From assembly GCF_019331795.1 (NCBI RefSeq), contig NZ_JAHPZL010000001.1:1-64000 (forward strand): a DNA stretch of 64,000 nt, given 5' to 3'. Positions 52,247 through 60,676 of the stretch are shown one piece after another; the first letter of the stretch is position 1, and each line of letters starts with the position of its first letter. The position numbers and the translations under genes were made by a program. The notes below the pieces were generated by a model. That model worked only from the letters and a program-made list of their open reading frames with translations. It was not told the DNA's origin and searched no databases. Source of the DNA: Austwickia sp. TVS 96-490-7B. Its GTDB lineage: Bacteria; Actinomycetota; Actinomycetes; Actinomycetales; Dermatophilaceae.

Positions 52247-53262
52247 GCGGCGAAGGCCTTCCTGCGGTCGATGACGAGCCGAGCGAGTGCATTGACCACA
52301 AAGGTCAACACGAAAAGGACCAGACCGGCGGCAATATACGCCCCAGTCTTTGTCGGGTCGTTGAACTCGGCGGCGTTATTGGCGATCTTCGATGCGAAGG
52401 TCTCGCCACCGTTAAATAACGACCAGCTCCACGCCGACCCGACAGGCAACGAGGAGACCAAGAAGGTCACCGCGATCGTCTCACCGAGGGCACGACCCAG
52501 GCCGAGCATTGCCGCGCTCATCACGCCCGGTCGACCGTAGGGCAGGACCGCCACTCGGATCATCTCCCACCGGGTCGCTCCCAACGCCAAGGCACCTTCG
52601 ATATGGGAGGGCGGGACCTGGGCGAAGACTTCACGAGACAGCGCTGTGACGATCGGCAGGATCATAATTGCCAGCACCAGACCAATGAGCAGGAGTGTTC
52701 CGCCGGTGATCCCGGCGTTGGCACAGAGCGGGAAGCCCCCCGCATGGGTCTGCAACCAGGTCTGAATCGGCGTAAACAGGGGAATGACCGTGGCGAGACC
52801 CCAGAGCCCGTAGACAACGGAGGGGATCGCGGCGAGCAAGTCAATCAGGGTGCTTCCTGGTCCGCGGAGCCACCGGGGCGCGTAATGGGTCAGGAAAAGC
52901 GCGATCGCCACCCCGAAAGGTACGGCGACAGCCATGGCGACAGTGGCGGACACCACGGTCGCCCAGATCAGGTCAAGAACACCGAAACGCAGCGGGGTGC
53001 CGTCGATCTGCCATTCCCGTGAGGTGAGGAAATCCACCGAGTTGGCTTGGAGCGCTGGCCAAGCTTGCGCTGCTAGGAACGCTCCAAGCATGGTGACCAC
53101 CAAGGCCACCCCCACTCCAGCTCCCCAGGTTGACCAGGCCAAGATCCGGTCGCCGGTGTGTCCCAGACCAACCACCGTGATGCCGCTAGCGGGTTCGCCT
53201 TCTGCTGGTTCCTGCTGTCCGGCGTCCTCGTTCGGGGCCGGTGGGCTGTTGTGCCGTGTCAC
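52243..53262 (-). CDS. pstC: Phosphate ABC transporter permease PstC
   Basis: The 339-residue membrane protein has a polar N-terminal extension of about 35 residues, then about six helices. It carries FLTSREWQIDGTPLRFGVL, the PSVVYGLWGL loop and the EAA-like segment EGALALGATRWEMIRVAVLPYG. The GTG at 53262 was chosen; a start 13 codons upstream is also possible. It follows pstS after a gap holding a hairpin. Confidence 0.94.
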   Translation of the reverse strand: MTRHNSPPAPNEDAGQQEPAEGEPASGITVVGLGHTGDRILAWSTWGAGVGVALVVTMLGAFLAAQAWPALQANSVDFLTSREWQIDGTPLRFGVLDLIWATVVSATVAMAVAVPFGVAIALFLTHYAPRWLRGPGSTLIDLLAAIPSVVYGLWGLATVIPLFTPIQTWLQTHAGGFPLCANAGITGGTLLLIGLVLAIMILPIVTALSREVFAQVPPSHIEGALALGATRWEMIRVAVLPYGRPGVMSAAMLGLGRALGETIAVTFLVSSLPVGSAWSWSLFNGGETFASKIANNAAEFNDPTKTGAYIAAGLVLFVLTFVVNALARLVIDRRKAFAA

Positions 53263-53359
53263 CCATTCCTCCGTCGTCCGCGATTCACCCGGCGGCCCCA
53301 CGCCGCCTCCCCTGCACCATCATCGTCCTCCCGTCATCTACTGGACGGGGTGGATGCAC

Positions 53360-53402
53360 GGTATCCCGGGCCGGTGTCCCTGTGGGGCCGACCCGGGATA
53401 CC
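53360..53402 (-). terminator. Intercistronic hairpin between pstS and pstC
   Basis: The perfect 11-bp arms GGTATCCCGGG/CCCGGGATACC (53360-53370 with 53392-53402) start 9 bp after the pstS stop. The position suits partial termination or mRNA protection that keeps PstS in excess. Confidence 0.65.
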
Positions 53403-53411
53403 GGTCTGCGG

Positions 53412-54521
53412 TCAGGACACCGCAGCGATCGTGGAAGCGACTTTCTCCCGGACCTGCGAGGGCAATGGGGCATATCCCTTGGCTTGCATAGCCTGTTGGG
53501 TCAGGGGGTCCGCCATGAACGACATGAGCGATTTCACTTTGGCGCCCTTCGCCTGGTCGGTGTATTTGCTGCAGATCAGTTCGTAGGTGACCAGCACAAT
53601 TGGGTAGGCCCCTTCAGCCTTGGTGGTGTAATCCAGTTTGAGGGCCAGATCCTTGCCTTCACCGACTTGGTGGGCTGCCGCCACAGCCCGTCCCGCAGAT
53701 TCAGCGGTCAACGGCACTGCTGTCCCACTACCGGTAGAGATCGCTGCGGTGGACAACGAGTTCTGGGAGGCGTAGGACCATTCGAGATAGCCGATGCCGC
53801 CGTCCTGGCCCTTGACGGCCTGGGCGACACCAGCGCTGCCCTGTTTGCCTTCGCCGACCGCCCCGGTCCATTTCTTCGCCGGGGCATGTGGCCAGTCGGT
53901 CGGAGCGGCAGCGTGCAAATACTTGGTGAGGTTGTCGGTGGTGCCGGAGTCATCGGAACGGAAAAACACCTTGACCGGAGTACTCGGCAAATCCACCCCA
54001 GGATTGAGCGTGGCGATCTGCGGGTCATTCCAGCTGGTGATGCGACCGCTGAGGAGCTTGGCGACCGTGGGCGCGTCGAGAGCCACCTTCGGTAAACCCT
54101 TGACGTTGAAAGCCACTGCGATCGGGCCGACCACCATCGGCAGGTCAATGGCTTCGGAGCCGCACATCTTGTCTGCCTTGGCTTTTTCCTCGGTGGTCAA
54201 CGCAGAGTCAGTGCCCCCAAAGTCCACCTGACCTGCGGTGAATTGCTTGATCCCGCTGCCAGATCCGGAGGGGTTGTAGGAGATGTTTGCGTCGGCACAC
54301 TTCCGGCTGTACTGCGAGATCGCCACTTCGATGGCGTTCTTCTGGGCTGAGGAGCCTTCCCCCGTGAGGTTCCCGCTGAAGCAATTCGCGGTCGCTGAGG
54401 ACCCCGAACCGGTGTCGGAGGCGGTACCTGCCGCCGGTGTCGCGTCGCTGCCGCATCCGCTGAGGGCCAGTGCCCCCACCAGTACGACGCCGAACGCCCA
54501 TGACCTGCGCTGCGTCTTCAC
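53412..54521 (-). CDS. pstS: Phosphate-binding lipoprotein PstS
   Basis: The 369-residue lipoprotein starts at a GTG (VKTQRRSWAFG) and has lipobox LALSGC (Cys about residue 23). The mature protein has the phosphate-binding elements GEGSSAQKNAIEV, SGSGSGIKQF, DFGGTDSAL and RSDDSGTTDN. It captures phosphate outside the membrane and delivers it to PstCA. The frame continues far upstream, but the lipobox fixes the start. Two groups of 11-bp repeats lie 116-192 bp upstream. Confidence 0.95.
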   Translation of the reverse strand: MKTQRRSWAFGVVLVGALALSGCGSDATPAAGTASDTGSGSSATANCFSGNLTGEGSSAQKNAIEVAISQYSRKCADANISYNPSGSGSGIKQFTAGQVDFGGTDSALTTEEKAKADKMCGSEAIDLPMVVGPIAVAFNVKGLPKVALDAPTVAKLLSGRITSWNDPQIATLNPGVDLPSTPVKVFFRSDDSGTTDNLTKYLHAAAPTDWPHAPAKKWTGAVGEGKQGSAGVAQAVKGQDGGIGYLEWSYASQNSLSTAAISTGSGTAVPLTAESAGRAVAAAHQVGEGKDLALKLDYTTKAEGAYPIVLVTYELICSKYTDQAKGAKVKSLMSFMADPLTQQAMQAKGYAPLPSQVREKVASTIAAVS

Positions 54522-54636
54522 GTGTTTTGTACCTCTCCCCGGTCGTCGGGGGCAGCCGGGGCCCGGCCACCCGTCGGTGTTCGCACGACGCCCACCGGTC
54601 AGCACGCTAGGAAGGGCGGGTGACCCCCGGCCATGC

Positions 54637-54658
54637 ACACCATGAACAGCGAGTGAAC
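54637..54658 (-). promoter_or_regulatory. PHO-box-like repeats upstream of pstS, group 1
   Basis: On the minus strand there are two adjacent 11-bp units, GTTCACTCGCT and GTTCATGGTGT, 116 bp before the pstS start. They share the GTTCA core with the repeats before phoU. Confidence 0.65.
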
Positions 54659-54680
54659 AAGACACGCACGTGTGGTAGGT

Positions 54681-54713
54681 GCCATTCGACCACTGCATGA
54701 CCAGCAGATGAAC
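54681..54713 (-). promoter_or_regulatory. PHO-box-like repeats upstream of pstS, group 2
   Basis: On the minus strand there are three adjacent 11-bp units, GTTCATCTGCT, GGTCATGCAGT and GGTCGAATGGC. With group 1, 22 bp closer to the gene, they form a probable composite site for RegX3 or PhoP. Confidence 0.6.
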
Positions 54714-54749
54714 TGCGCCGCAGTGAGGTTGCCGCCGTACCAGGCACGC

Positions 54750-55454
54750 TCAGCTCAGGTCACCTCGACGCCAGGACGCCGCTGAACGCTGCAAATCCTC
54801 TCCCATCGTCTGGATCGCTGCCGCAGACCACGCCTGCCGATCGACCTGTGTCCACCCAGGACCACGCGCCGCAGAGACCACAGTCGTCGGCCCCGGTTCT
54901 TCCCGAGAAGCACGCCCCGCAGCGACCACCACACAAAATGCGGCAGCCCGCTCCAATGCCAACGCGAGATCTCCGTCGTACACCCCTCGGAGGATCTCGT
55001 CGGCAAGTTCACGCACCTGTGGCGGGCCGGGCGTCCCCGGCAACACCGACCCGCCCGATCCCGCCACCCCAGCGATGACCGCCGCGACATCGGCGTGACC
55101 AATTCCGTCCTCAAAATCGCGTCCCGCCCCCGCCGGATCCCGACGTACCCACTCGCGCAGCAGATAGAGACGCCATAACGCCCCTGGCAGGCTCCGGCCC
55201 GGCCGGTCCGACCACAGCTCAGCCACGGTATCCAACCCGATCTCCTCAACCAGGCGGACCAACCTGTCGGTGAGTTCCGGATCCTGCGCTGCCCGACCGG
55301 TGTGCACCAGCACCGCCGCTGTCTCATGGGCGACCTCAGTGATCACGGCTGGGTCCAGACGTTCCACGCCGAACCCTTCCCAAGCAGCATGATCGAGATA
55401 CACCGGTCGCCGATGCATCCGCCGGGCCGGTCGCTCATCCACCCGCAACACCAC
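54750..55454 (-). CDS. Conserved actinobacterial protein, unknown
   Basis: The 234-residue, mostly helical, acidic cytoplasmic protein is rich in Ala, Asp and Trp (VYLDHAAWEGFGVERLDPAV; LWRLYLLREWVRRDP; DVAAVIAGVAGSG). I have the impression of a conserved family found near trehalose/glucan genes, but cannot name a function. GTG at 55454 has AGGA upstream. It follows treZ by 24 bp and is probably in the same transcript. Confidence 0.7.
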   Translation of the reverse strand: MVLRVDERPARRMHRRPVYLDHAAWEGFGVERLDPAVITEVAHETAAVLVHTGRAAQDPELTDRLVRLVEEIGLDTVAELWSDRPGRSLPGALWRLYLLREWVRRDPAGAGRDFEDGIGHADVAAVIAGVAGSGGSVLPGTPGPPQVRELADEILRGVYDGDLALALERAAAFCVVVAAGRASREEPGPTTVVSAARGPGWTQVDRQAWSAAAIQTMGEDLQRSAASWRRGDLS

Positions 55455-55478
55455 CGACGGCCATCCTGAGCACACCCG

Positions 55479-57374
55479 TCATGAGGCGCTGCTCGGTCCG
55501 ACGATGACCACCCCATCAGGAGCCAACGTGACCAGCCCCTCCTCGGTCAACGTGACAGTCGGGTCAGTCGCCAAGAGCACCACCATGCCTCGGGTCGACT
55601 CCATCTCAAGGTCCGCGTCAACGCTGTGCGCACCCAGGTTCACCGCCACCCGGTGCCGACCCCGATGGACTACGACGAGACCACTGTCCTCGTCATGGCG
55701 CACCTGCACCGCCGACAAGTCATCGGCACGCAAATCAGCCCGGGAGCGACGCAACGCGATCAACGCGCGATACCACCGCAGCAAGACCCGATGCTCCCCC
55801 TCATCGACCTCACCCCAATCCAGGATCGACCGTCCCCTCGTCACCGGGTCCTGCGGATCCGGGACTCGGTCAGGATCCCATCCATGCGTCGCGAACTCAC
55901 GCCGCCGCCCCTGACTGACCGCATCCGCCAGAGCAGGGTCCACATGATCGGTGAAGTACTGCCAGGGCGTACTCGCCCCCCACTCCTCCCCCATAAACAC
56001 CATCGGCGTATACGGCCCAGTCAGCAACAACGCTGCGCCACACTGCAACCGACGCGTCGACAAGGTCTCCGAGAGACGGTCCCCGACGCACCGGTTACCG
56101 ATCTGATCGTGGTTTTGCAAAAACACCACAAAACGAGACCCCGGTACGCCGGGTGGGACCGGCCGGCCATGACGACGACCGCGGAAACTAGACCAGGTGT
56201 CGGCGTGGAAGAACGGGGTACGCAGCACCTCCGCCAACGCCCCCGGCGCTGCGAAATCGGCGTAATACCCTTGCTTTTCACCGGTCAACGCGACATGCAA
56301 ACCATGGTGGACGTCGTCAGCCCACTGCCCATCCAGACCCACTCCGCCCTGCTCGGTCGAGATCACCGTCCGCGGATCGTTGCGATCGCTCTCTGCGACC
56401 ACCCACACCGGACGCCCCAGCTCGGCACGCAGCGCCCTGACCTGAGCTGACACCTCCTCCAACAAGGTCACCGCTCGCTCATCATGTAACTCATGGACAG
56501 CGTCCAGACGCAGGCCGTCCACGTGAAAATCACGCAACCACGACACTGCGTTGTCCACGATGAACTCCCGCACCGCATCAGAGTCCGGACCGTCCAGGTT
56601 CAACGCCTGACCCCACGGCGTTTCGTGCCGATCAGTGAAATAGGGGCCGTAGGTGTGCAACACCGCACCGTCAGGGCCCAGATGGTTGTACACCACGTCC
56701 AAACACACCCCCAGACCACGCCGATGAGCCGCATCGACGAACCGTTGCAAACCAGCAGGTCCGCCGTACGGCTCATGCACCGCCCACGGCGCCACCCCGT
56801 CGTACCCCCAGCCGTGCCGTCCGGGAAACGCCGCGACCGGCATCAGCTCAATGACGTCCACTCCCAGGTCCACCAAGTGATCCAACCGAGTGATCGCCGC
56901 ATCGAAGGTGCCCTCAGCGGTGAACGTCCCCACATGCATCTCGTATAAAACACTGCCAGCCAACTCGACCCCAGCCCAGTCCTGATCTGTCCAATCACAC
57001 AGGTGCGGATCGAACACCTCCCCCAGAGCGTGCGGGCCGTCAGGGAGTCGACGAGTCCGCGGCCCCGGCCGGACCGGACCGGAATCGAGACTGTACCCAT
57101 ATCGGCACCCCGGCTCCACCACCGTCTGGGCACACCACCACCCCTGACCCACCGGGGTCATCGGTCGAGCATCCCCGTCGACAATCAAATCCACACGATG
57201 CTGCGCCAACGGCGCCCACACCAACGTTTCGTCCGGGCTCACCGCCACCGGCACCCGCGTTTCTTGCTCCGGGACGATCCCCAACGCCTCAGAATCGTCC
57301 CCAACCGGTACGTCGACCTCCCCAGGAGGTGACATCGGATCAGGTTCGGTCAAGTTGTCACGCGACATCGTCAT
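55479..57374 (-). CDS. treZ: Maltooligosyltrehalose trehalohydrolase TreZ
   Basis: TreZ is a GH13 enzyme that releases trehalose from maltooligosyltrehalose made by TreY. The 631 residues have an N-terminal beta domain (TLVWAPLAQHRVDLIVDG). The GH13 barrel carries the regions DVVYNHLG, DGLRLDAVHELHD (nucleophile Asp), VVAESDRNDP (acid/base Glu) and FLQNHDQIGNR. The first Met after the TreY stop (57374, MTMSRDN) was taken as start; the family-like sequence begins only about 40 residues later. It forms an operon with treY. Confidence 0.92.
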   Translation of the reverse strand: MTMSRDNLTEPDPMSPPGEVDVPVGDDSEALGIVPEQETRVPVAVSPDETLVWAPLAQHRVDLIVDGDARPMTPVGQGWWCAQTVVEPGCRYGYSLDSGPVRPGPRTRRLPDGPHALGEVFDPHLCDWTDQDWAGVELAGSVLYEMHVGTFTAEGTFDAAITRLDHLVDLGVDVIELMPVAAFPGRHGWGYDGVAPWAVHEPYGGPAGLQRFVDAAHRRGLGVCLDVVYNHLGPDGAVLHTYGPYFTDRHETPWGQALNLDGPDSDAVREFIVDNAVSWLRDFHVDGLRLDAVHELHDERAVTLLEEVSAQVRALRAELGRPVWVVAESDRNDPRTVISTEQGGVGLDGQWADDVHHGLHVALTGEKQGYYADFAAPGALAEVLRTPFFHADTWSSFRGRRHGRPVPPGVPGSRFVVFLQNHDQIGNRCVGDRLSETLSTRRLQCGAALLLTGPYTPMVFMGEEWGASTPWQYFTDHVDPALADAVSQGRRREFATHGWDPDRVPDPQDPVTRGRSILDWGEVDEGEHRVLLRWYRALIALRRSRADLRADDLSAVQVRHDEDSGLVVVHRGRHRVAVNLGAHSVDADLEMESTRGMVVLLATDPTVTLTEEGLVTLAPDGVVIVGPSSAS

Positions 57375-57435
57375 GGGGTCCTCGATCAGGGGCACATCGG
57401 GCAGGGATAGCGGCGCTCGCCGGGCGGTGACGAGA

Positions 57436-59943
57436 TCAACGGGACACGAGCACCGCCACCGGGAGCTCGGCCAACACCGCAGCGACCCGGGTCGGGCCAC
57501 CGTCCACGGCTCGACCGGTCAACACATCGTGCCACCGCCCCTCAGGGAGGTCCACGCTCTGGTCGCCCCAGCCGCCACGTGCCGCTAACCGTGCCGGTGC
57601 CCGCGTGACGAGAGTCAGCAGAGAAGATGATCCGCTCAGACCTAGCGCCCCAGCAAGCCGACCAACGGCGCCGCCTCGACTCGACCGGATAAACCCGAGC
57701 AGGTGCTCCCCAGCAGACTCAATCGGGAGGTAGTCCCCGTGCAGAAACACCTGAGGGTCTTCCCGCCGCAGCCGAGACAGCCGGGATGTCACCCATAGTT
57801 TTTCCAGGTCAAGGGCCTCCCCGAGTAACCTGTCGCGCGGCTCGGTGCCCGTGCGCGCTGCCCGGATCGCCTCCCAGGGCTGTTCGTTCAGTCGGGTCAG
57901 GAGCTGCCGCCGACGGTCATAGTCAACGGGCCGCCGGTTGTCCGGGTCCACCAAAGACAGGTCGACGATCTCACAGCCCTGATAACAGTCAGGGACTCCA
58001 GGCAAGGTGAGCTGCAGTGTCTTGGCAGCCAACACAGTAGCTCGCACCGCCTCTGCATGCCGGTCCAGCGCGGCGTCGATCGCATCATGCAACCGGCCGT
58101 CGTGCCGGACCTGAGCCACGAATTCCAGGACGCGGCGTTCATAGTCTTCATCGCCATCCACCCAGGCCGTGTGCTCTTTGGCTTCCCGCAAGGCCTTGAG
58201 TAGGTAGTCATCGAGCCGGTCCGGAGCGACATAGCCCACCCCGAGTAGCGTCTGCCAGATCAGATGAGCAGTCGCTGCATCCACCCCGGCTTCAGCTGCC
58301 TGCTCCCGCGCAATCCGGGAGCATTCCTCCCACGCCGCGGGATCACCTGCCACCGCCAGCAAACGGGCTCGGACGTCTTCGCTGCGTTTGGTGTCATGGG
58401 TCGACAGGGTGGTCATCCCCTGCGGCCACTCCGCTACCTGATGGGCGGCCCAAGTGTGCAGCTCCTCGACCCCGCCACCGTCCAGTGCTGACGGGTCACC
58501 ACCCACCTCATTAAGGGCGACGAGGCGATGCCATCGGTAAAAGGTGGTGTCCTCAATGCCTTTGGCCATCACCGGCCCCCACGTCTGTTGCAGACGCACC
58601 GAAAAATCCCACGCATTGGGGTCGTCATCGTCAGCGACGGTCAACGGCATCAACGCCCGCAATTGCGGCTCCAAGTCCGCTCGAGCAGCGAGCGCGGTGG
58701 CGAAGGCGTGGCTGAGGCGTTCCCGGGCCTGGGGGCTGAGGCGTTCGTCGGGTCTGATGTAGGCCCGGTAGACCTCTCCGGCGATGAGGAGTTCGATGAT
58801 CGCTTCGCGGAGCAGGTCTGGTTCTTGGTGGGGCAGTGCTTCTCTGGCGCGGCGGACGAGTCGTTCGACCTCAGGGGTGAGGGATTGGGCGACGACTTGC
58901 CGTTTTGCGGCGGTAGTGGCTTCTTCCAGGGTGGCGTCGCCGCCGGCGGCGGTCCATTGGTCGGTGACGGTGTCGGCGGTGGCGGGGTCGACGAGGGCGG
59001 CGTCAATGACTCGCAGGGCGTCGTACCCGGTGGTGCCGTCACAGGGCCAGCTGTGTGGCAGTCGTTCTCGGCCTTCGAGGATCTTCTCGACGACGAGATA
59101 GGTGCCGCGGGTCGCGGCGCGGCGGAGCTGGTTGAGGTATCCGGCGGGGTCGGCGAGACCATCGGGGTGGTCGATGCGGAATCCGTCGATGAGTCCGGCG
59201 TGGTTGAGTTCCAGGAGAAGCCGGTGGGTGGCGTCGAAGACTTCGGGGAGTTCAACGCGGACGGCGATCAGACCGTCGACTTCGAAGAAGCGCCGGTAGT
59301 TGAGGGTGTCGTCTTTTTCTCGCCAGTGAGCGAGTCGGTAGTGCTGCCGGTCTAGGAGGGCACGGATCGTGGCTGGTTCGGTGTCGCCGGGGGTGGCTCC
59401 GCCTTCGGTGCCTACGGACACTGGCAGGACATGGTCGGCGTAGCGCAGGACCGTGATGTCGTGGCCGGTGGTCGGGTCGGGGATACGGTCTACGCCGATA
59501 TCTCCCCGGGTGAGGAGGTCGTCGAGGTCGTCGCCGAGGATCGGTAGTCCCAGTCGTCCTCCACCGGCTTTCCAGTCGATGTCGAACCAGTCGGCGGTGG
59601 CGGCGTCGCGGCCGTCGCGCAGGACTTGCCACAGCGGGAGGTTGCTGCTTTGTGGGGCGACGAAGGCCATGTGGTTGGGGACGACGTCGACGATGATGCC
59701 GAGGCCGTGGTCTGTGGCGGTGGCAGCTAGCGTCTCGAATCCGCTCCGGCCTCCCAGGTCGTCGCTGATCCGGGTGTGGTCGATGACGTCGTAGCCGTGC
59801 ATCGACCCGGGGACGGCTTGCAGGATCGGGGACAGGTAAAGGTGGCTGACGCCGAGGTCGGCCAGGTAGGGCACGACGGTGGTGGCGTCGGCAAAACCGA
59901 AGTCGCGGTGCAGTTGGAGGCGATAGGTTCCGGTGACCGGCAT
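57436..59943 (-). CDS. treY: Maltooligosyltrehalose synthase TreY
   Basis: TreY is a GH13 enzyme that rearranges the reducing end of maltodextrins into a trehalose unit. The 835-residue length is near 800, as usual. It shows TYRLQLHRDFGFADA at the start, YLADLGVSHLYLSPIL, VDVVPNHMAF, IDGFRIDHPDGLADP (nucleophile), a VVEKILEGRE acid/base region and TTLSTHDTKRSEDVRARL. With TreZ it is the second trehalose route in this window, besides OtsAB. The start ATG at 59943 is clear. Confidence 0.94.
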   Translation of the reverse strand: MPVTGTYRLQLHRDFGFADATTVVPYLADLGVSHLYLSPILQAVPGSMHGYDVIDHTRISDDLGGRSGFETLAATATDHGLGIIVDVVPNHMAFVAPQSSNLPLWQVLRDGRDAATADWFDIDWKAGGGRLGLPILGDDLDDLLTRGDIGVDRIPDPTTGHDITVLRYADHVLPVSVGTEGGATPGDTEPATIRALLDRQHYRLAHWREKDDTLNYRRFFEVDGLIAVRVELPEVFDATHRLLLELNHAGLIDGFRIDHPDGLADPAGYLNQLRRAATRGTYLVVEKILEGRERLPHSWPCDGTTGYDALRVIDAALVDPATADTVTDQWTAAGGDATLEEATTAAKRQVVAQSLTPEVERLVRRAREALPHQEPDLLREAIIELLIAGEVYRAYIRPDERLSPQARERLSHAFATALAARADLEPQLRALMPLTVADDDDPNAWDFSVRLQQTWGPVMAKGIEDTTFYRWHRLVALNEVGGDPSALDGGGVEELHTWAAHQVAEWPQGMTTLSTHDTKRSEDVRARLLAVAGDPAAWEECSRIAREQAAEAGVDAATAHLIWQTLLGVGYVAPDRLDDYLLKALREAKEHTAWVDGDEDYERRVLEFVAQVRHDGRLHDAIDAALDRHAEAVRATVLAAKTLQLTLPGVPDCYQGCEIVDLSLVDPDNRRPVDYDRRRQLLTRLNEQPWEAIRAARTGTEPRDRLLGEALDLEKLWVTSRLSRLRREDPQVFLHGDYLPIESAGEHLLGFIRSSRGGAVGRLAGALGLSGSSSLLTLVTRAPARLAARGGWGDQSVDLPEGRWHDVLTGRAVDGGPTRVAAVLAELPVAVLVSR

Positions 59944-59968
59944 GGGATGTGACGCTCCTGGACGAAGG

Positions 59969-60002
59969 GGTTCCCCCGCCAGTGTGTCAGGGTGGGGGAA
60001 CC
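59969..60002 (-). terminator. Hairpin downstream of the GNAT gene
   Basis: A 12-bp stem (59969-59980 with 59991-60002, one G-U pair) lies 31 bp after the acetyltransferase stop and before treY. Confidence 0.7.
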
Positions 60003-60033
60003 TGCGCCCATCGGGGCCAGCCGGGGACGTCGA

Positions 60034-60573
60034 TCAGTTGGTTGATGCGCTCTGCGGGGCGATCTCGGCGATGTCCCACACGAATTCCACGGCGGGGATG
60101 TCACCGGTCGCGGAGGGTCGTTCCACACCGGTACGACGTGCGCCGGTCGCTTCGAGGTAGCGGATGACGCGTGGCCGGTCGGCGAGGGTGTCGGTGTAGA
60201 CGCGTGCGATTCCTTCGGCGACGAGCAATCGGAAGAACTCGTCGATGAGTGGGCGGGACACTGTCAACCATTCGCTGTCATCCGCGGTCAGGTCGATGAA
60301 GGATTCCCGGAGGTAGGCGATGCGTTCGCCGTCCTCTTCGACGAACACCGTGGCCATCGCCAGCCAGCGGTCCTCGGAGAGGATCGCCATGGTGCGTCCT
60401 TCACCGGCGTCTCCGACCATGCGGCGGCGCCATTCCTGCTCGGGCCAGGCCTCTGGGGATTCACCACCGGGAACGGTGTATTCGTCAGGCCGGTGGTGGA
60501 ACATGCGCAGCCACAGGTCGCGGTAGAGACGCCAGTCGTCCGAGGTTGCATGAACAAGTCGTGCGGGGGACAT
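60034..60573 (-). CDS. GNAT-family acetyltransferase
   Basis: The 179-residue protein starts MSPARLVHATSDDWRLYRDLWLRM and has the GNAT order: first strand-helix, WLAMATVFVEEDGERIAYLRESFIDL, then ARVYTDTLADRPRVIRYLEATGARRTG near the end. The usual acetyl-CoA loop (RxxGxG/A) is degenerate here, so activity is uncertain. The long frame upstream overlaps the helicase gene and is not coding. The substrate is unknown. Confidence 0.72.
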   Translation of the reverse strand: MSPARLVHATSDDWRLYRDLWLRMFHHRPDEYTVPGGESPEAWPEQEWRRRMVGDAGEGRTMAILSEDRWLAMATVFVEEDGERIAYLRESFIDLTADDSEWLTVSRPLIDEFFRLLVAEGIARVYTDTLADRPRVIRYLEATGARRTGVERPSATGDIPAVEFVWDIAEIAPQSASTN

Positions 60574-60676
60574 GGTGGCGACACTACCTGTCCGTGGCGG
60601 GTCCACGGTGGGATGACGCACCCGGCCGGAGACCTTTTTTCGAGGTGGTGCGGGGGCCGGTCGGTGGCGTAGTTCC

